From the NCBI GenBank assembly GCA_938022205.1, contig CALIEB010000007.1, positions 62,001-126,000 on the forward strand: DNA of 64,000 bases, written 5' to 3'. Positions within the stretch are counted from its first letter, which is position 1. Every line of letters begins with the position of its first letter. The notes under the pieces are model-generated. The model had not been told where the DNA came from, searched no databases, and saw only the letters and a program-made list of their open reading frames with translations. The DNA comes from an uncultured Anaerolineae bacterium (lineage in GTDB: Bacteria; Chloroflexota; Anaerolineae; Aggregatilineales; Phototrophicaceae). The position numbers were made by a program, and so were the translations under genes. Below are positions 38,269 through 48,487 of the stretch, in pieces.

Positions 38269-39471
38269 ATGCTCGTTAAAGACCACGTGCTAGTCATCGG
38301 CGCGGGACCCGCCGGTATCGCCAGCGCGGTCGCGCTTAAGCGTGCGGGCATCCCCTATGAAGTGGTTGACCGCGCCAACACCGTTGCGGCAACTTGGGAT
38401 AGCCTCTATCCGTCGCTGCGGCTGAACACGACGCGCTTTTTTTCGCACCAAGTAGGCGCACGCTTCCCCTTGTGGTACGGCATTTTCCCGACGGGCAAGC
38501 AGTATCATGCCTACTTGCTGCGCTATGTCGCCAAGCACAAGCTCAACATTCGACTGGGCGTGACGGTCTACGACGTTGCGCCGGAAGGTGACAGCTGGCG
38601 CGTCCACACGTCGGAGGGCGTGTTTGCCTATCCAGCCGTCATCAGCGCGACAGGCATTTTTGGCAGCCCGGTCATGCCCGACATCGACGGTATGGCGGCA
38701 TTTAGCGGGCGTGTCTTCCACGCTCATGACTTTCGCCATCCGCACCAAGTGACCGGGCAGCGCGTGCTAGTGGTCGGCACGGGACCCAGCGGCGTGGACA
38801 TTGCCGTTGCCAGCGCGGACACCGCCGCCGCCGTCTACTTGGGCGTGCGCAGTGGCGTGAGCTTACAGCGGCGTTATCCCTACGGGTTGCCCAAGCACGC
38901 TTGGCTCATGCTGTTTGAGCGGCTGCCGCGCGCGTGGTGCAATCGTCTCATGCGCCTGACGACGCTAGGCTATCCGGAGGCGGCGCGCTATGGCTTGACC
39001 CCGCCACAAGGCAAGGAGGCACTTACCGCCTATCAAGGGCGTGAGCTGCTCGACGCGGTCAAGGCGGGGCGCGTGCAGCCTGTCGCCGCGCCTGTGCGCT
39101 TTTGCGAGCGCAGCGTGCTGCTGGCGGACGGGCGCGAGCTGGCGGTTGACACGGTCATCATGGCGACAGGCTACCGTCCCGTGCTGCACGATTACCTCAA
39201 AATCCCCATGCAGTACAGCGCGAGCGCGTGGGAAAGCCCCGCTGCGTGCGATTGGGAAATCGGCGCGAACGGGCAGCGCGGCTTTCCGATGCTTGACCGC
39301 AGCCAGCACCCCAACGGGCGCGAAGTGTTGGGCTATCGCGGGCTGTATCTCGTCGGTGTGCATTACAAGGGCAAGGGCGCAATGTACAACTTTAACGTCG
39401 AAGCGCGCATCGCCGCCGAGCAAATCGCAGCACAGCTGGCGGCTAGGGCTGATAAATCAGCGTCACGTTGA
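38269..39471 (+). CDS. Flavin-containing monooxygenase-like NAD(P)/FAD oxidoreductase
   Basis: VLVIGAGPAGIASAVALKRAGIPYEVVDR; second dinucleotide site VLVVGTGPSGVDIAV; FHAHDFRHP; IMATGYRP. Confidence 0.88.
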   Translation: MLVKDHVLVIGAGPAGIASAVALKRAGIPYEVVDRANTVAATWDSLYPSLRLNTTRFFSHQVGARFPLWYGIFPTGKQYHAYLLRYVAKHKLNIRLGVTVYDVAPEGDSWRVHTSEGVFAYPAVISATGIFGSPVMPDIDGMAAFSGRVFHAHDFRHPHQVTGQRVLVVGTGPSGVDIAVASADTAAAVYLGVRSGVSLQRRYPYGLPKHAWLMLFERLPRAWCNRLMRLTTLGYPEAARYGLTPPQGKEALTAYQGRELLDAVKAGRVQPVAAPVRFCERSVLLADGRELAVDTVIMATGYRPVLHDYLKIPMQYSASAWESPAACDWEIGANGQRGFPMLDRSQHPNGREVLGYRGLYLVGVHYKGKGAMYNFNVEARIAAEQIAAQLAARADKSASR

Positions 39472-40213
39472 CGTTCTCGACCGCAACGAGACGGTAGCCT
39501 GCGCGGCGCAGGCGGCGCAGAATTGCTAGTGGCTTGAAGAAGAGCGTCACGCCCAAGATGCTGTAGACGTTGTTAGGTTGGTCGAACTCAATGCACAACA
39601 CTTTTGGGCGAATGTCGGTGGCTAGCATGGCATCTAACACAGCGTATTCTGCACCCTCAATGTCCATTTTGAGCAAGTCAAGGCGTGTGTGTCCTAACTC
39701 GCGCATGAGCGATGTCAGCGAGCGGCACGGTACAAGTACGTAGTCGCGCGCTTGCCCACGCAAGCCCGCTAGCACACTGTGCGAGACATGTGCTTTGTTG
39801 ACGGGGCTGTAAAACTTAAGCGTAGTGTCCTCTGACCACAATCCGTAAGGTAGGACGTGATAGGCAGGATGCTCGCGCTGGACGCTCTCGGCATAGGTGA
39901 TAGCGCGTGGGGTTGGGTCGATGCCGTACACATGGCATCCTTTAATTTGCAGCAGCGCGATGTCAAAGCTGGCATCTTCGCCAACGCCTACGCAGTAGCA
40001 CACTGACGTTTTGCTCAGCAAGTCGAGCGGTACAATCCAGCCGCCGTAATCTGTGCCAAGCCGTGTAAGTGGCAAGGGGCTTGCTTCGCGCAAGGCGTTC
40101 ATGCGTGCCACCAGCCAAGCCATGCGCTTTTTCGCTAATTTGTCGCGCCAGCGCGCCAGCGCGCGCCGCCATGTCAGCGGGATAAACTTTTTCAAAGAAG
40201 CTATACTTGCCAT
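39443..40213 (-). CDS. FkbM-family methyltransferase
   Basis: SVCYCVGVGEDASFDIALLQIKGCHVYGIDPTPRA; LDLLKMDIEGAEYAVLDAML. Confidence 0.8.
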   Translation of the reverse strand: MASIASLKKFIPLTWRRALARWRDKLAKKRMAWLVARMNALREASPLPLTRLGTDYGGWIVPLDLLSKTSVCYCVGVGEDASFDIALLQIKGCHVYGIDPTPRAITYAESVQREHPAYHVLPYGLWSEDTTLKFYSPVNKAHVSHSVLAGLRGQARDYVLVPCRSLTSLMRELGHTRLDLLKMDIEGAEYAVLDAMLATDIRPKVLCIEFDQPNNVYSILGVTLFFKPLAILRRLRRAGYRLVAVENVNVTLIYQP

Positions 40214-40335
40214 ACGTTATTTGCCTTGTTTGGTCTTGGTCATGCGCCCATTGTAACACAACGTCCCCTATAACATCATCCCGCGTCGGACTACAATAGG
40301 GCGGTGAGTTCGACACGCTGGGAGCAAGGGCAAGC

Positions 40336-41091
40336 ATGACAGACAAGAAAACGATGGTGGTCACACCCACCTATAACGAAAAAGAGAACTTGGCGCGCTT
40401 CGTGGCGGCGTTGTTTGCTTTAGAAATTTCGCACTTGCAGGTGCTGGTGGTGGACGACAACTCGCCTGACGGCACGGGGCAGCTGGCGGAAGAGCTGCGC
40501 GCCCAATACGACGAGCGCGTGCATGTGCTGCATCGCACGCACAAGCAGGGCTTGGGACCGGCGTATTTGGCGGGCTTCGCGCGCGCGATTGCGCTCGGCG
40601 CGGATTACATCGTCCAGATGGACGCGGACTTTAGCCACCAGCCGCACTACTTACACACCATGCTTGAGCTTATTCCCAATTATGACCTTGTGTTGGGGTC
40701 GCGTTTTATGAAAGGCGGCGGCGTTGACCACACGTGGAGCGTCTACCGCAAGCTGCTCTCGCTATGGGCGAACCGCATTTACACGCCCGCTATTCTGCGC
40801 TTGCCCGTCTACGATGCTACCGGCGGCTTTAAGATGTGGCGGCGCGAGACGCTGCAGGGCATGGGGCTGCAGCGCATTCAGTCTAACGGCTACGTGTTTC
40901 AAGTGGAGATGACCTACGTCGCGTATAAGCTGGGCTATCGCATCGGCGAATTCCCCATTTACTTCCCCGACCGCCAAGAAGGCACGAGCAAGATGAGCAG
41001 CAAGGTGGCGTTAGAGGCAGCTGCTCGCGTCTGGCAAATTTTGGCGCGCCACCGTCACCTTACGCCCGCCGACCGTCAAGTCTCACAGTAG
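40336..41091 (+). CDS. Polyprenol monophosphomannose synthase (GT2)
   Basis: VVTPTYNEKENLARF; VVDDNSPDGTGQLAEEL; QMDADFSHQPHYL; GSRFMKGGGVDHTW. Confidence 0.92.
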   Translation: MTDKKTMVVTPTYNEKENLARFVAALFALEISHLQVLVVDDNSPDGTGQLAEELRAQYDERVHVLHRTHKQGLGPAYLAGFARAIALGADYIVQMDADFSHQPHYLHTMLELIPNYDLVLGSRFMKGGGVDHTWSVYRKLLSLWANRIYTPAILRLPVYDATGGFKMWRRETLQGMGLQRIQSNGYVFQVEMTYVAYKLGYRIGEFPIYFPDRQEGTSKMSSKVALEAAARVWQILARHRHLTPADRQVSQ

Positions 41092-41109
41092 CTTGTGCCG
41101 CCCTTTGTG

Positions 41110-41811
41110 TTAGTAGCTGCGCCACCACACGCCCGTACACTCGGGCAAGATGGTCAGCTGCTCGCGCTCGACGCGCGCCGCTAGCTCTTCGCCGAAGAAG
41201 AAGCGCGTTAGCTCGGCGGCTTCCGCCGCGCTCTCAAACTGGTAGTCGGTGCGTATCCACGTGTGTTGAAAGCCATGTTCCGCCTGCCACCACGCATAGA
41301 GTTCGGCAAGACCGGGCGTGGGCGGTTGAGGCTGCTTGCTGCCTGTGCCGAGCGTTTCGAACAAGATGGCGGTGCCACCGCGCTTGAGGACGCGCTGCAT
41401 TTCGCCGAGCATGCGCGCCACGTCCTCGCGCCAGCGGTGGGGTGACCAACCTACCGCATGCCCAAAGCTCCAGCCCTCTAGCACAACATCGGCACAGCCT
41501 GTGGCAACGGGCATAGCGCGGTTGTCGCCCACGCCTAGCTGCCAATTGGTCAAGCCACTTTCCTCCAGAACGACACGCGCCTGTGCTAACATGGCAGGCG
41601 CAAGGTCAAACGCCGCCACGCGCCGCGCCAACAACGCCAAGAGGCGCGTCATGCGTCCGGTGCCTGCGCCGAACTCGACGACGTGCGCGCCCGCCAGCGG
41701 CACAAGCTCCTGCAGCGTGGCGAGCAGATTGCCGCGCATGTCTTCACGGCTGACAAGGCGGTCGTAGTCGTGGGCGCGCTGGGCGTAGATTGTTTGAAAA
41801 GGGTCGGGCAT
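41110..41811 (-). CDS. SAM-dependent methyltransferase
   Basis: GAHVVEFGAGTGRMTRLLALLARRVAAFDLAPAML. Confidence 0.85.
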   Translation of the reverse strand: MPDPFQTIYAQRAHDYDRLVSREDMRGNLLATLQELVPLAGAHVVEFGAGTGRMTRLLALLARRVAAFDLAPAMLAQARVVLEESGLTNWQLGVGDNRAMPVATGCADVVLEGWSFGHAVGWSPHRWREDVARMLGEMQRVLKRGGTAILFETLGTGSKQPQPPTPGLAELYAWWQAEHGFQHTWIRTDYQFESAAEAAELTRFFFGEELAARVEREQLTILPECTGVWWRSY

Positions 41812-41826
41812 TCGCGCTCCTCTCGC

Positions 41827-43638
41827 TTAAGCGTTGAGCATGGTACGCGCGTTCTCAATATAACTCAAGGACTGATGCCTGAAATAGGTATTGTAGAGTT
41901 CGGCATAATGCCCACCTTGCGCCATCAGCGCGTCATGGTTGCCCTCTTCGATGATGTTGCCGTCTTTTAGCACGATGATGCGGTCAGCACTGCGCACCGT
42001 TGAGAGACGGTGGGCAATCAAAATCGAAGTGGACTGCCGGAGCAGCAGGTCGATTGCCTCTTGAATTTGCACTTCGGTGAAGGGGTCGACACTGGCAGTA
42101 GCCTCATCTAAGATGAAGATAGCGGGCTTTTGTACCATCACGCGCAGCAGGCTCACCAGCTGCCGCTGCCCCATGCTGAGGCGTGCGCCGCGCTCACCCA
42201 CGTCGCTGTGCAGCCCGTTGGGCAGCGTCTCTAGCCATTCGCCGCCGCCGATGCTGTGTGCCAACGCCTCAATTTCCTCGTCGCTGGCTTCAGGGCGCGC
42301 GTAGCGAATGTTCTGCAAAATCGTGCCGCTGAACAAAAAGGGCTGCTGCGGCACTAAACCTAAGCGGCTGCGGTAGCTCTCGAGGTCAAGCGTGCGAATG
42401 TCGCGCCCGTCAATCAGGATGTCACCGTCTTGAAACTCGTAAAAGCGCGCCACTAGCTTGGCAATCGTGCTTTTGCCGCTGCCAGTATGCCCGACAAACG
42501 CCACGTTCTCGCCCTCGCGGATGTGTAGGTTGAAGTGCTTTAGCACGGGCTGCCCGTCGTTGTAAGCAAACGTCACGTCTTTGAACGTGATTGCTGCTTG
42601 TGCCACGTCAGGGAAAGGCTGCTGTTCGCGCTGAATTACCGTGTTTTCCGCGTCAATGAGGGCAAACACGCGCTCCGCCGCGCTTAAGCCCGCTTGCAGC
42701 TGGCTCCAAAACGACGCTAGGTTAATCACCGGGAAGAAGAAGCGGTCAACCGCCTGAATGAACAAGAACCATGCGCCTGCCGTAATCACGCCCTCTAGCA
42801 CCATCTGCGCGCCGACATAGACGACCACGCCAATCGAAATGCCAATCAGACCGTTCATGACGGGGAAGATGAGCGCAAAGACAAACCCGCGCCACAGGTT
42901 AATGCGGTAGGACTGCGTGTTGATGGCGACAAACTCGTCGTAAATCATCGCCTCACGGCGGAAGTTCTTCGCCACGCTGATGCCCGTCACGCTCTCTTGG
43001 ATGTTGTCGTTGACCACCGCCATCGCCCGCGAACCTTGCCGCGTGGCGCGGCGCGCCAGTACACGGAAAAAACTCGCTGCCGCCAAGAACAGCGGCATCG
43101 TCGCCATCAACACCACTGTCAGCGTGAGCGAACGCTCGACCAACGCCACCAAAATCACCACGACCGAGATGAGCTGTGCCACCACGTCGCTGGTGAAGAG
43201 CATAACATCGGCGAACTCTTGCGTGTCGCCTGTGATGCGGCTGACGATTTTTCCCGTCTTGTTGGTGTCGTAAAACGCAAGGTCACGGTGCAACGCGGCA
43301 TCAAACGCATCTTTGCGCATCTGAGCGACGAGCTGCCCGATGACGCGCCCCAACAGCAACCGCCGCCAATAGTTCATGTAGTATTCCAAAACGCCCGTGA
43401 TGAACAGCGCGCCAATCAGCAGCACGAGCAGGTTGTCAGCGGTCTCCAGCGCGTCCACGCCCAGTGCAATGACAATCGTGCGCAGCGATGACACGAACGA
43501 CAGCACGGTAAAGCCCACTACCACGCCAATGAGTTCGCGCTTATAGCGGCGGAAATAGTCCCAAATGCGCCGCAAGAGACGGTCGTCGCCGTAAGTGCGG
43601 TCATATTTGTCGCGTTCAAGGTTGCCGAAGAAACTCAT
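41827..43638 (-). CDS. ABC exporter half-transporter (permease-ATPase), canonical Walker B / variant signature
   Basis: GHTGSGKSTIAKL, RLSMGQRQLVSLLR, AIFILDEATASVD. Confidence 0.93.
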   Translation of the reverse strand: MSFFGNLERDKYDRTYGDDRLLRRIWDYFRRYKRELIGVVVGFTVLSFVSSLRTIVIALGVDALETADNLLVLLIGALFITGVLEYYMNYWRRLLLGRVIGQLVAQMRKDAFDAALHRDLAFYDTNKTGKIVSRITGDTQEFADVMLFTSDVVAQLISVVVILVALVERSLTLTVVLMATMPLFLAAASFFRVLARRATRQGSRAMAVVNDNIQESVTGISVAKNFRREAMIYDEFVAINTQSYRINLWRGFVFALIFPVMNGLIGISIGVVVYVGAQMVLEGVITAGAWFLFIQAVDRFFFPVINLASFWSQLQAGLSAAERVFALIDAENTVIQREQQPFPDVAQAAITFKDVTFAYNDGQPVLKHFNLHIREGENVAFVGHTGSGKSTIAKLVARFYEFQDGDILIDGRDIRTLDLESYRSRLGLVPQQPFLFSGTILQNIRYARPEASDEEIEALAHSIGGGEWLETLPNGLHSDVGERGARLSMGQRQLVSLLRVMVQKPAIFILDEATASVDPFTEVQIQEAIDLLLRQSTSILIAHRLSTVRSADRIIVLKDGNIIEEGNHDALMAQGGHYAELYNTYFRHQSLSYIENARTMLNA

Positions 43639-43652
43639 TGCTTTCTCTCCCG

Positions 43653-45431
43653 CTAGCCTTCACTGCGCACGGGGTCTTCGTAGCGCGCAAAAATGCGGCG
43701 GTAGACCTCGCTGGTCTGTAAAAGCTGGTCATGTGTGCCTTGCGCCACCACCTCGCCTTGCTTCAGCACGACGATGCGGTCAGCCCAGCGGATTTGGCTG
43801 AGGCGGTGGGTGATGAGCAGGGTCGTGCGCCCCTTTGCTGCCGTCCAAATGGCTTTTTGGATGCGGTCTTCGGTCGCGCTGTCGATAGCACTCGTACTGT
43901 CGTCTAACACCAAGATGGGCGGGTCGCTCTCAAAGGCGCGCGCAATTGCCAGCCGCTGCTTTTGCCCGCCGCTAAGCGTCATGCCGCGCTGTCCGACCAT
44001 TGTGTTGTAGCCGTCGGGAAAACTCATGATAAAGTCGTGGGCTTGTGCTTTCTTGGCGGCTTCTTCCACGTCCTCTTGGCGATAGCTTTCTACGCCAAAA
44101 GCGATATTTTGCGTGATGGTGCGGCTGAACAAGAAGATGTCTTGCTCGATGACGCTGATTTGCGAGCGCAACGCTTCTAAGTTCCAATCGCGCACGTCGA
44201 TGCCGTCGACCAGCACGCGCCCCGCTGTTACGTCGTAGGTGCGGTTGAGCAGCTTGGTGAGCGTGGTCTTGCCCGCGCCCGTTTGCCCGACAATCGCCAG
44301 CGTTTGCCCGGCTTGCACGCTGAACGAGACGTTTTTTAGCACGAGATTGGCGGCATCATAACCGAACGACACGTTCGCAAAGGTGATGTCGCCACGCAGC
44401 TTGCCGCTGTAGCCTTGTTCGTTGCGGTCAAGGTCGGTCTCGGTGTTGATGATGGTGAGGATGCGCTGCGCGCTGGCGATGCCCGAGGCAATGCGCGACA
44501 GCGCGAACAACGACGAAAACACCGGAAAGCCAAACAGCGCGATTTGCCCCATGTAGTTGACGATGTCGCCGCCGCTGATAAGCCCTTGCTGGAACAGCAA
44601 CACGCAGTGCAAGAAGCCTGCGCCGAAGGCAATCCCCAGCCACAAGTACGCCAGATAGCGCGCCTCAATCTCGCTTTGGCGGATGTAGTGCTGCGCCCAC
44701 TCGTCGACTAGGCTGCCAAAGTATGCGCTCTCTTGGCGTTCGCGCGCCGCACCCTTGACGACTTGCAAGCCCTCCAACGCCTCCGCCAGCCGCGAGTTAA
44801 CCTTACTAAAGCTCTGGCGCACGCGCTGCGCCACCGGGTGCAGCGTGCGCACGTAGTGGTACTGCGTCCACACGTAGAGGATGACAAACAGCAGCGGCAC
44901 GAGCAGCAACTCCAAGCGAATCAACGGGATGACCATCAGCGGAATGAGCAGGAAAAAGCTCGAGCCAATGACCAAGTTAAAGCCGGGGTTCATCATCAAG
45001 TTCATCTCGCGCACGTCGTTGGTGACACGCGCCATGATGTCGCCCACTGGCTGCCTGTCGTGAAAGGTCATGCTTTTGCCGAGCAAGCTAGCGTAAAGCT
45101 CGTCGCGCACGTCGCGCTCGATGCGCTGTGCGAAGACTTCCGAGCCGAAGTTGCGCATGAGCTGCAAGACGGCGCGCGCGCCCTGTGAGAGCAAAATCAG
45201 CAGGACAATCTGCCAGACGAACGCCATCGTGTCGGGGTCAGGATTAACGAGGCGGTCGTAGACCAAGCCGGTGAAGTAGGGTACGGCTGATGCCAGCGCA
45301 GCGTTGCTAAACGCCCCCAGCAGCTGGACGAACAACACGAGCTTTTGCCGCCACACGTGTGACCAAATGTAGCGGGCGGGCGAGCGATAGTCGCTCTGGT
45401 AAGACTTTGTGACCACGAACTCGGAGGACAT
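43653..45431 (-). CDS. ABC exporter half-transporter (permease-ATPase), variant Walker B / canonical signature
   Basis: GQTGAGKTTLTKL, LSGGQKQRLAIARAF, PILVLDDSTSAID. Confidence 0.93.
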   Translation of the reverse strand: MSSEFVVTKSYQSDYRSPARYIWSHVWRQKLVLFVQLLGAFSNAALASAVPYFTGLVYDRLVNPDPDTMAFVWQIVLLILLSQGARAVLQLMRNFGSEVFAQRIERDVRDELYASLLGKSMTFHDRQPVGDIMARVTNDVREMNLMMNPGFNLVIGSSFFLLIPLMVIPLIRLELLLVPLLFVILYVWTQYHYVRTLHPVAQRVRQSFSKVNSRLAEALEGLQVVKGAARERQESAYFGSLVDEWAQHYIRQSEIEARYLAYLWLGIAFGAGFLHCVLLFQQGLISGGDIVNYMGQIALFGFPVFSSLFALSRIASGIASAQRILTIINTETDLDRNEQGYSGKLRGDITFANVSFGYDAANLVLKNVSFSVQAGQTLAIVGQTGAGKTTLTKLLNRTYDVTAGRVLVDGIDVRDWNLEALRSQISVIEQDIFLFSRTITQNIAFGVESYRQEDVEEAAKKAQAHDFIMSFPDGYNTMVGQRGMTLSGGQKQRLAIARAFESDPPILVLDDSTSAIDSATEDRIQKAIWTAAKGRTTLLITHRLSQIRWADRIVVLKQGEVVAQGTHDQLLQTSEVYRRIFARYEDPVRSEG

Positions 45432-45524
45432 GGCATACCATTCTTGAGAATAACCAATCCGACATGGTCTATCTTACAAAAAGAACATGCGACCAAATAA
45501 GACCAATGCTTGCGCTTTTGCGCA

Positions 45525-47924
45525 TTAGTCGTTTGTTATCATAATCTGCTCAGGTAACAAGGCGATTGTGCCATCTAGCACTGCGTCGCCGCTGACAGGG
45601 TAGCGCACGAGTGTGCCGTCGACATAGCGATAGGCAAGCACGCCAATGCGATAGCTGCCGCTGGGGGTGTTGCGGGGGATGTAGAAGGCGCGGCGGTCGC
45701 GCACGCGCTCGCCCGCTTGCCACGTAAAAGTTGGCGCGAAGCCCATGACGGGCGGCGTGTCCGCCCACTGCGCGACGACCGCGTTGTCGCCTTCGCGCAG
45801 CAAGAAGCCGGTGATGATGATATTGTCCTCTGTTGGCACGTCCAGCCGCCATTCCAACGCGACGGGCAAGAAGCCGCCCGGGCGGGCGCGCGTGCCGCCT
45901 GCTAGCGTCGCACCTTCCAGCCGCAGCGCGTCGCCGAAGCGCGCCCCTATCGCCAGCTCGGGGTATGTCCATGCCAGCGCGAGCGGCTGCTCCTCGAGAT
46001 AGAACTGCACGAGGCGCACGGTAGGGTCATCGCTGGCGTGCTCACGCACAAAGTAGTAGCGTTCCGCCAAGTATCGCTCGATTGGGCGCACCGCCCACGC
46101 CAAGAACGCGCTGTTGTCCGCCAGCAGCCAAACGTTGTCGTGGTGCGTTGCCAGCGTGCTGAGGGCTAGCACGCTGACGTGGTCGAGCAGGTCAACGCTG
46201 TTGCGCGAGCGCACGCGCGCGAGGTCTTTCGCGCTGACGTTTTCGCCGCGCTGCCGTGCGAAGATGATGGGGCGCAGGGTTGTGCTGCGCAGGTTGTTCA
46301 TGATGAAGCCTTCGTAGCTGCGGGTAGCCAGCAGCAACACAGACGCGCCGCTGTCGTCAGCCTCTAGTGTCGCCAGCGCGTCCCACAGCGCGGGCTTTTC
46401 GCCCTGATAGAGCGGGTCTTGGGTGCGCAGCGCACGCAGCCCAAGCGCGTTGTTGCCCGCCAAGAGCAGCCCCAAGACCAGCAGCGCGCCAACGGCGTAG
46501 CGCACGCGCTGCCCACGCCAAAGCCACCACGCGCCCGCGCTTGCGGCGGCGAACGCCAGCAGCGCGTTGACCGCTGCCCACGCCGGCAGGTCAGCGCGAA
46601 ACCACGCCATGTTCACGCCGAGCGCGCCCCACGATTGTGGTAGCAGCACCCAACGCAGATAGACGATGTTGTTCAAGCCGTGCGTCCATTCTGACAGCCC
46701 GCGCGCTTTGGCAGGCATTAGCTTGGCGTATTCGCTCCAGAAAGACACCACGCCCACCCACTGAATCCACACGCTGTAGAGCAGCAGCGGCGCGAGCAGC
46801 AGCCACGCGCGGCGTATGCGCAGCAACGGCAGCACGCCCAGCAGCAGCATTGGCACGGTAGGCACGAGGAAGCGCGGGGGCCAAGAGTAGCCGCCCAACC
46901 AATGCATGCCGGTGGCGTAAGCGTGTCCGAAGGCATACGCCCAGACTGCCGCCGCCGCGCCCCAGACCACGCGCCGTTCGCCGCGCCGCCACAGCAGCAC
47001 CAAGCCGACGATGCCTGCCAGCAAGATGGGCGAGCTGCCCCAGACGCTGCCGCCGACGCTAAAGAGGTAGGTGTGCAGGGCGGTTTGTGTGTACGCGAGC
47101 GTGTTGAGGCGCGTGCGCAGCGCGTCGGGCAGCAGGGCGGGCAGCTGTGCCGCGAAGCCTTCTTGGTAGGCGACCAAAACGGCTAACCCCAGCAGCACCA
47201 GCAGCGCGAGGTCACCCAAGCGGCGCACGGCACGCCGACGCAAGAGCGCGTCGGGCAAGAGCAGCGCGCCCGCTAGCGGCAGGCCGAACCCCGCCGAGCT
47301 TTTGCTTAGGGTGGCGGCAAATGCGGCGACACCCAACAGCAGCCCCCACAGCGCGCCGCGTCGCCAGCCCACTTGCCGCCAGCGCAGTGCCGCCAACGCC
47401 GCCAGCAGCAGAAACGCCGTCACCAGCGGCTCGCGAAAGAGGGTGCGACTGTAAAGCCACACGATGGTGGCAAAGGCTAGCAGCAGCCCGCCCACGAACG
47501 CCGCGCGCGCTTCGTAGCCTAGCAGCACCGCTAGCCAGAAGAACGTGCCGACCGCCGCCGTTGTCACCAGCGCGTTAAAAAACCACAGCACGTGCATTTG
47601 CCCAAACGGCAGCCGTTCTGCGAGGCGAAACAGCCACGACAGCAGCCACGCCGCAAAACGCTCTTCGTTGGGCAAGTCGAAGATGGGGTAGGCGCGGTCG
47701 CTGGGGTATTCGTAGGTGACGTTGAGCCAGAAGGTCTCGTCGCGTCCCCAATCGCCGAAGCGCACCAAGCTGGTGGCGGTGTCGGCAAGGCGATGCTCGT
47801 CGGTGCTGTCGAAGCGTCCGCTGTAGCTAGCGGCGTAGCCCGCCAAGACTGCCAAGCACAAAAAGAGGCACGCCATCCAGCGGCGTGCCGTCCAGACAGG
47901 CGACGCAATCACGGGCGGGATCAT
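45525..47924 (-). CDS. Large polytopic glycosyltransferase-like membrane protein
   Basis: 799 aa, about a dozen hydrophobic segments then soluble C-terminal domain; GRFDSTDEHRLADTATSL loop. Confidence 0.65.
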   Translation of the reverse strand: MIPPVIASPVWTARRWMACLFLCLAVLAGYAASYSGRFDSTDEHRLADTATSLVRFGDWGRDETFWLNVTYEYPSDRAYPIFDLPNEERFAAWLLSWLFRLAERLPFGQMHVLWFFNALVTTAAVGTFFWLAVLLGYEARAAFVGGLLLAFATIVWLYSRTLFREPLVTAFLLLAALAALRWRQVGWRRGALWGLLLGVAAFAATLSKSSAGFGLPLAGALLLPDALLRRRAVRRLGDLALLVLLGLAVLVAYQEGFAAQLPALLPDALRTRLNTLAYTQTALHTYLFSVGGSVWGSSPILLAGIVGLVLLWRRGERRVVWGAAAAVWAYAFGHAYATGMHWLGGYSWPPRFLVPTVPMLLLGVLPLLRIRRAWLLLAPLLLYSVWIQWVGVVSFWSEYAKLMPAKARGLSEWTHGLNNIVYLRWVLLPQSWGALGVNMAWFRADLPAWAAVNALLAFAAASAGAWWLWRGQRVRYAVGALLVLGLLLAGNNALGLRALRTQDPLYQGEKPALWDALATLEADDSGASVLLLATRSYEGFIMNNLRSTTLRPIIFARQRGENVSAKDLARVRSRNSVDLLDHVSVLALSTLATHHDNVWLLADNSAFLAWAVRPIERYLAERYYFVREHASDDPTVRLVQFYLEEQPLALAWTYPELAIGARFGDALRLEGATLAGGTRARPGGFLPVALEWRLDVPTEDNIIITGFLLREGDNAVVAQWADTPPVMGFAPTFTWQAGERVRDRRAFYIPRNTPSGSYRIGVLAYRYVDGTLVRYPVSGDAVLDGTIALLPEQIMITND

Positions 47925-48469
47925 GCGGCGGAGGGGTTACCTGACAGTCGCCCGATGAAAGCGAGTAGAGACTTGATGAGCTTTTGCGTGGGCGTGAGCT
48001 TGTCGCCGATGAGTTCATAGGCAACTTGCAGGGTCGCCACTGCCTTGAAGACTTGCAGGCTGCGCAATTGCATGTTGCCGATAGCCAGCAGCGTGCGTGC
48101 GTATAGCTCGTTCTCTTGCAGGTCGCGGAAGGTGTCGGCTGCTTTGCGATAGGCTTGGTATGCCTTGTCCTTGTCGTTGAGCGCGGCGTAGACCCCGCCC
48201 ATGTTGCCCAGCACTTGCGCGACGCGGCGCGCGTCGGCGCGCTCTTCGAACGTGCGCAGGGCTTCTTGCATGAGTTCGAGTGCCTGTTGGTTTTCGCCCA
48301 ACGCGCGGTGTACCAAGCCGATGTTGACCTTCATTTCGGCGGCCATGTCGAGTTGTTGGTCTGCTGCGTAAGCCTCTTTGGCTTGCTGGAAGGCGCGCGC
48401 GGCGGCTTCGTAGTCGTGTTCTTCGAAGAGCTTAATGCCTTGTGCTTGTAGCTCGGCTGCACTGCTCAT
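47921..48469 (-). CDS. TPR-repeat protein
   Basis: HDYEAAARAFQQAKEAYAADQQLDMAAEMKVNIGLVHRALGENQQALELMQEALRTFEE repeats; overlaps next gene by 4 bp. Confidence 0.8.
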   Translation of the reverse strand: MSSAAELQAQGIKLFEEHDYEAAARAFQQAKEAYAADQQLDMAAEMKVNIGLVHRALGENQQALELMQEALRTFEERADARRVAQVLGNMGGVYAALNDKDKAYQAYRKAADTFRDLQENELYARTLLAIGNMQLRSLQVFKAVATLQVAYELIGDKLTPTQKLIKSLLAFIGRLSGNPSAA

Positions 48470-48487
48470 AGCGTGTCATTCCCCCTC

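Noticed and set aside
39443-39471. 29-bp overlap of convergent genes as regulatory antisense
   Set aside because: Short tail-to-tail overlaps are common here (also 9869-9872, 18080-18083, 33578-33581); no extra evidence.
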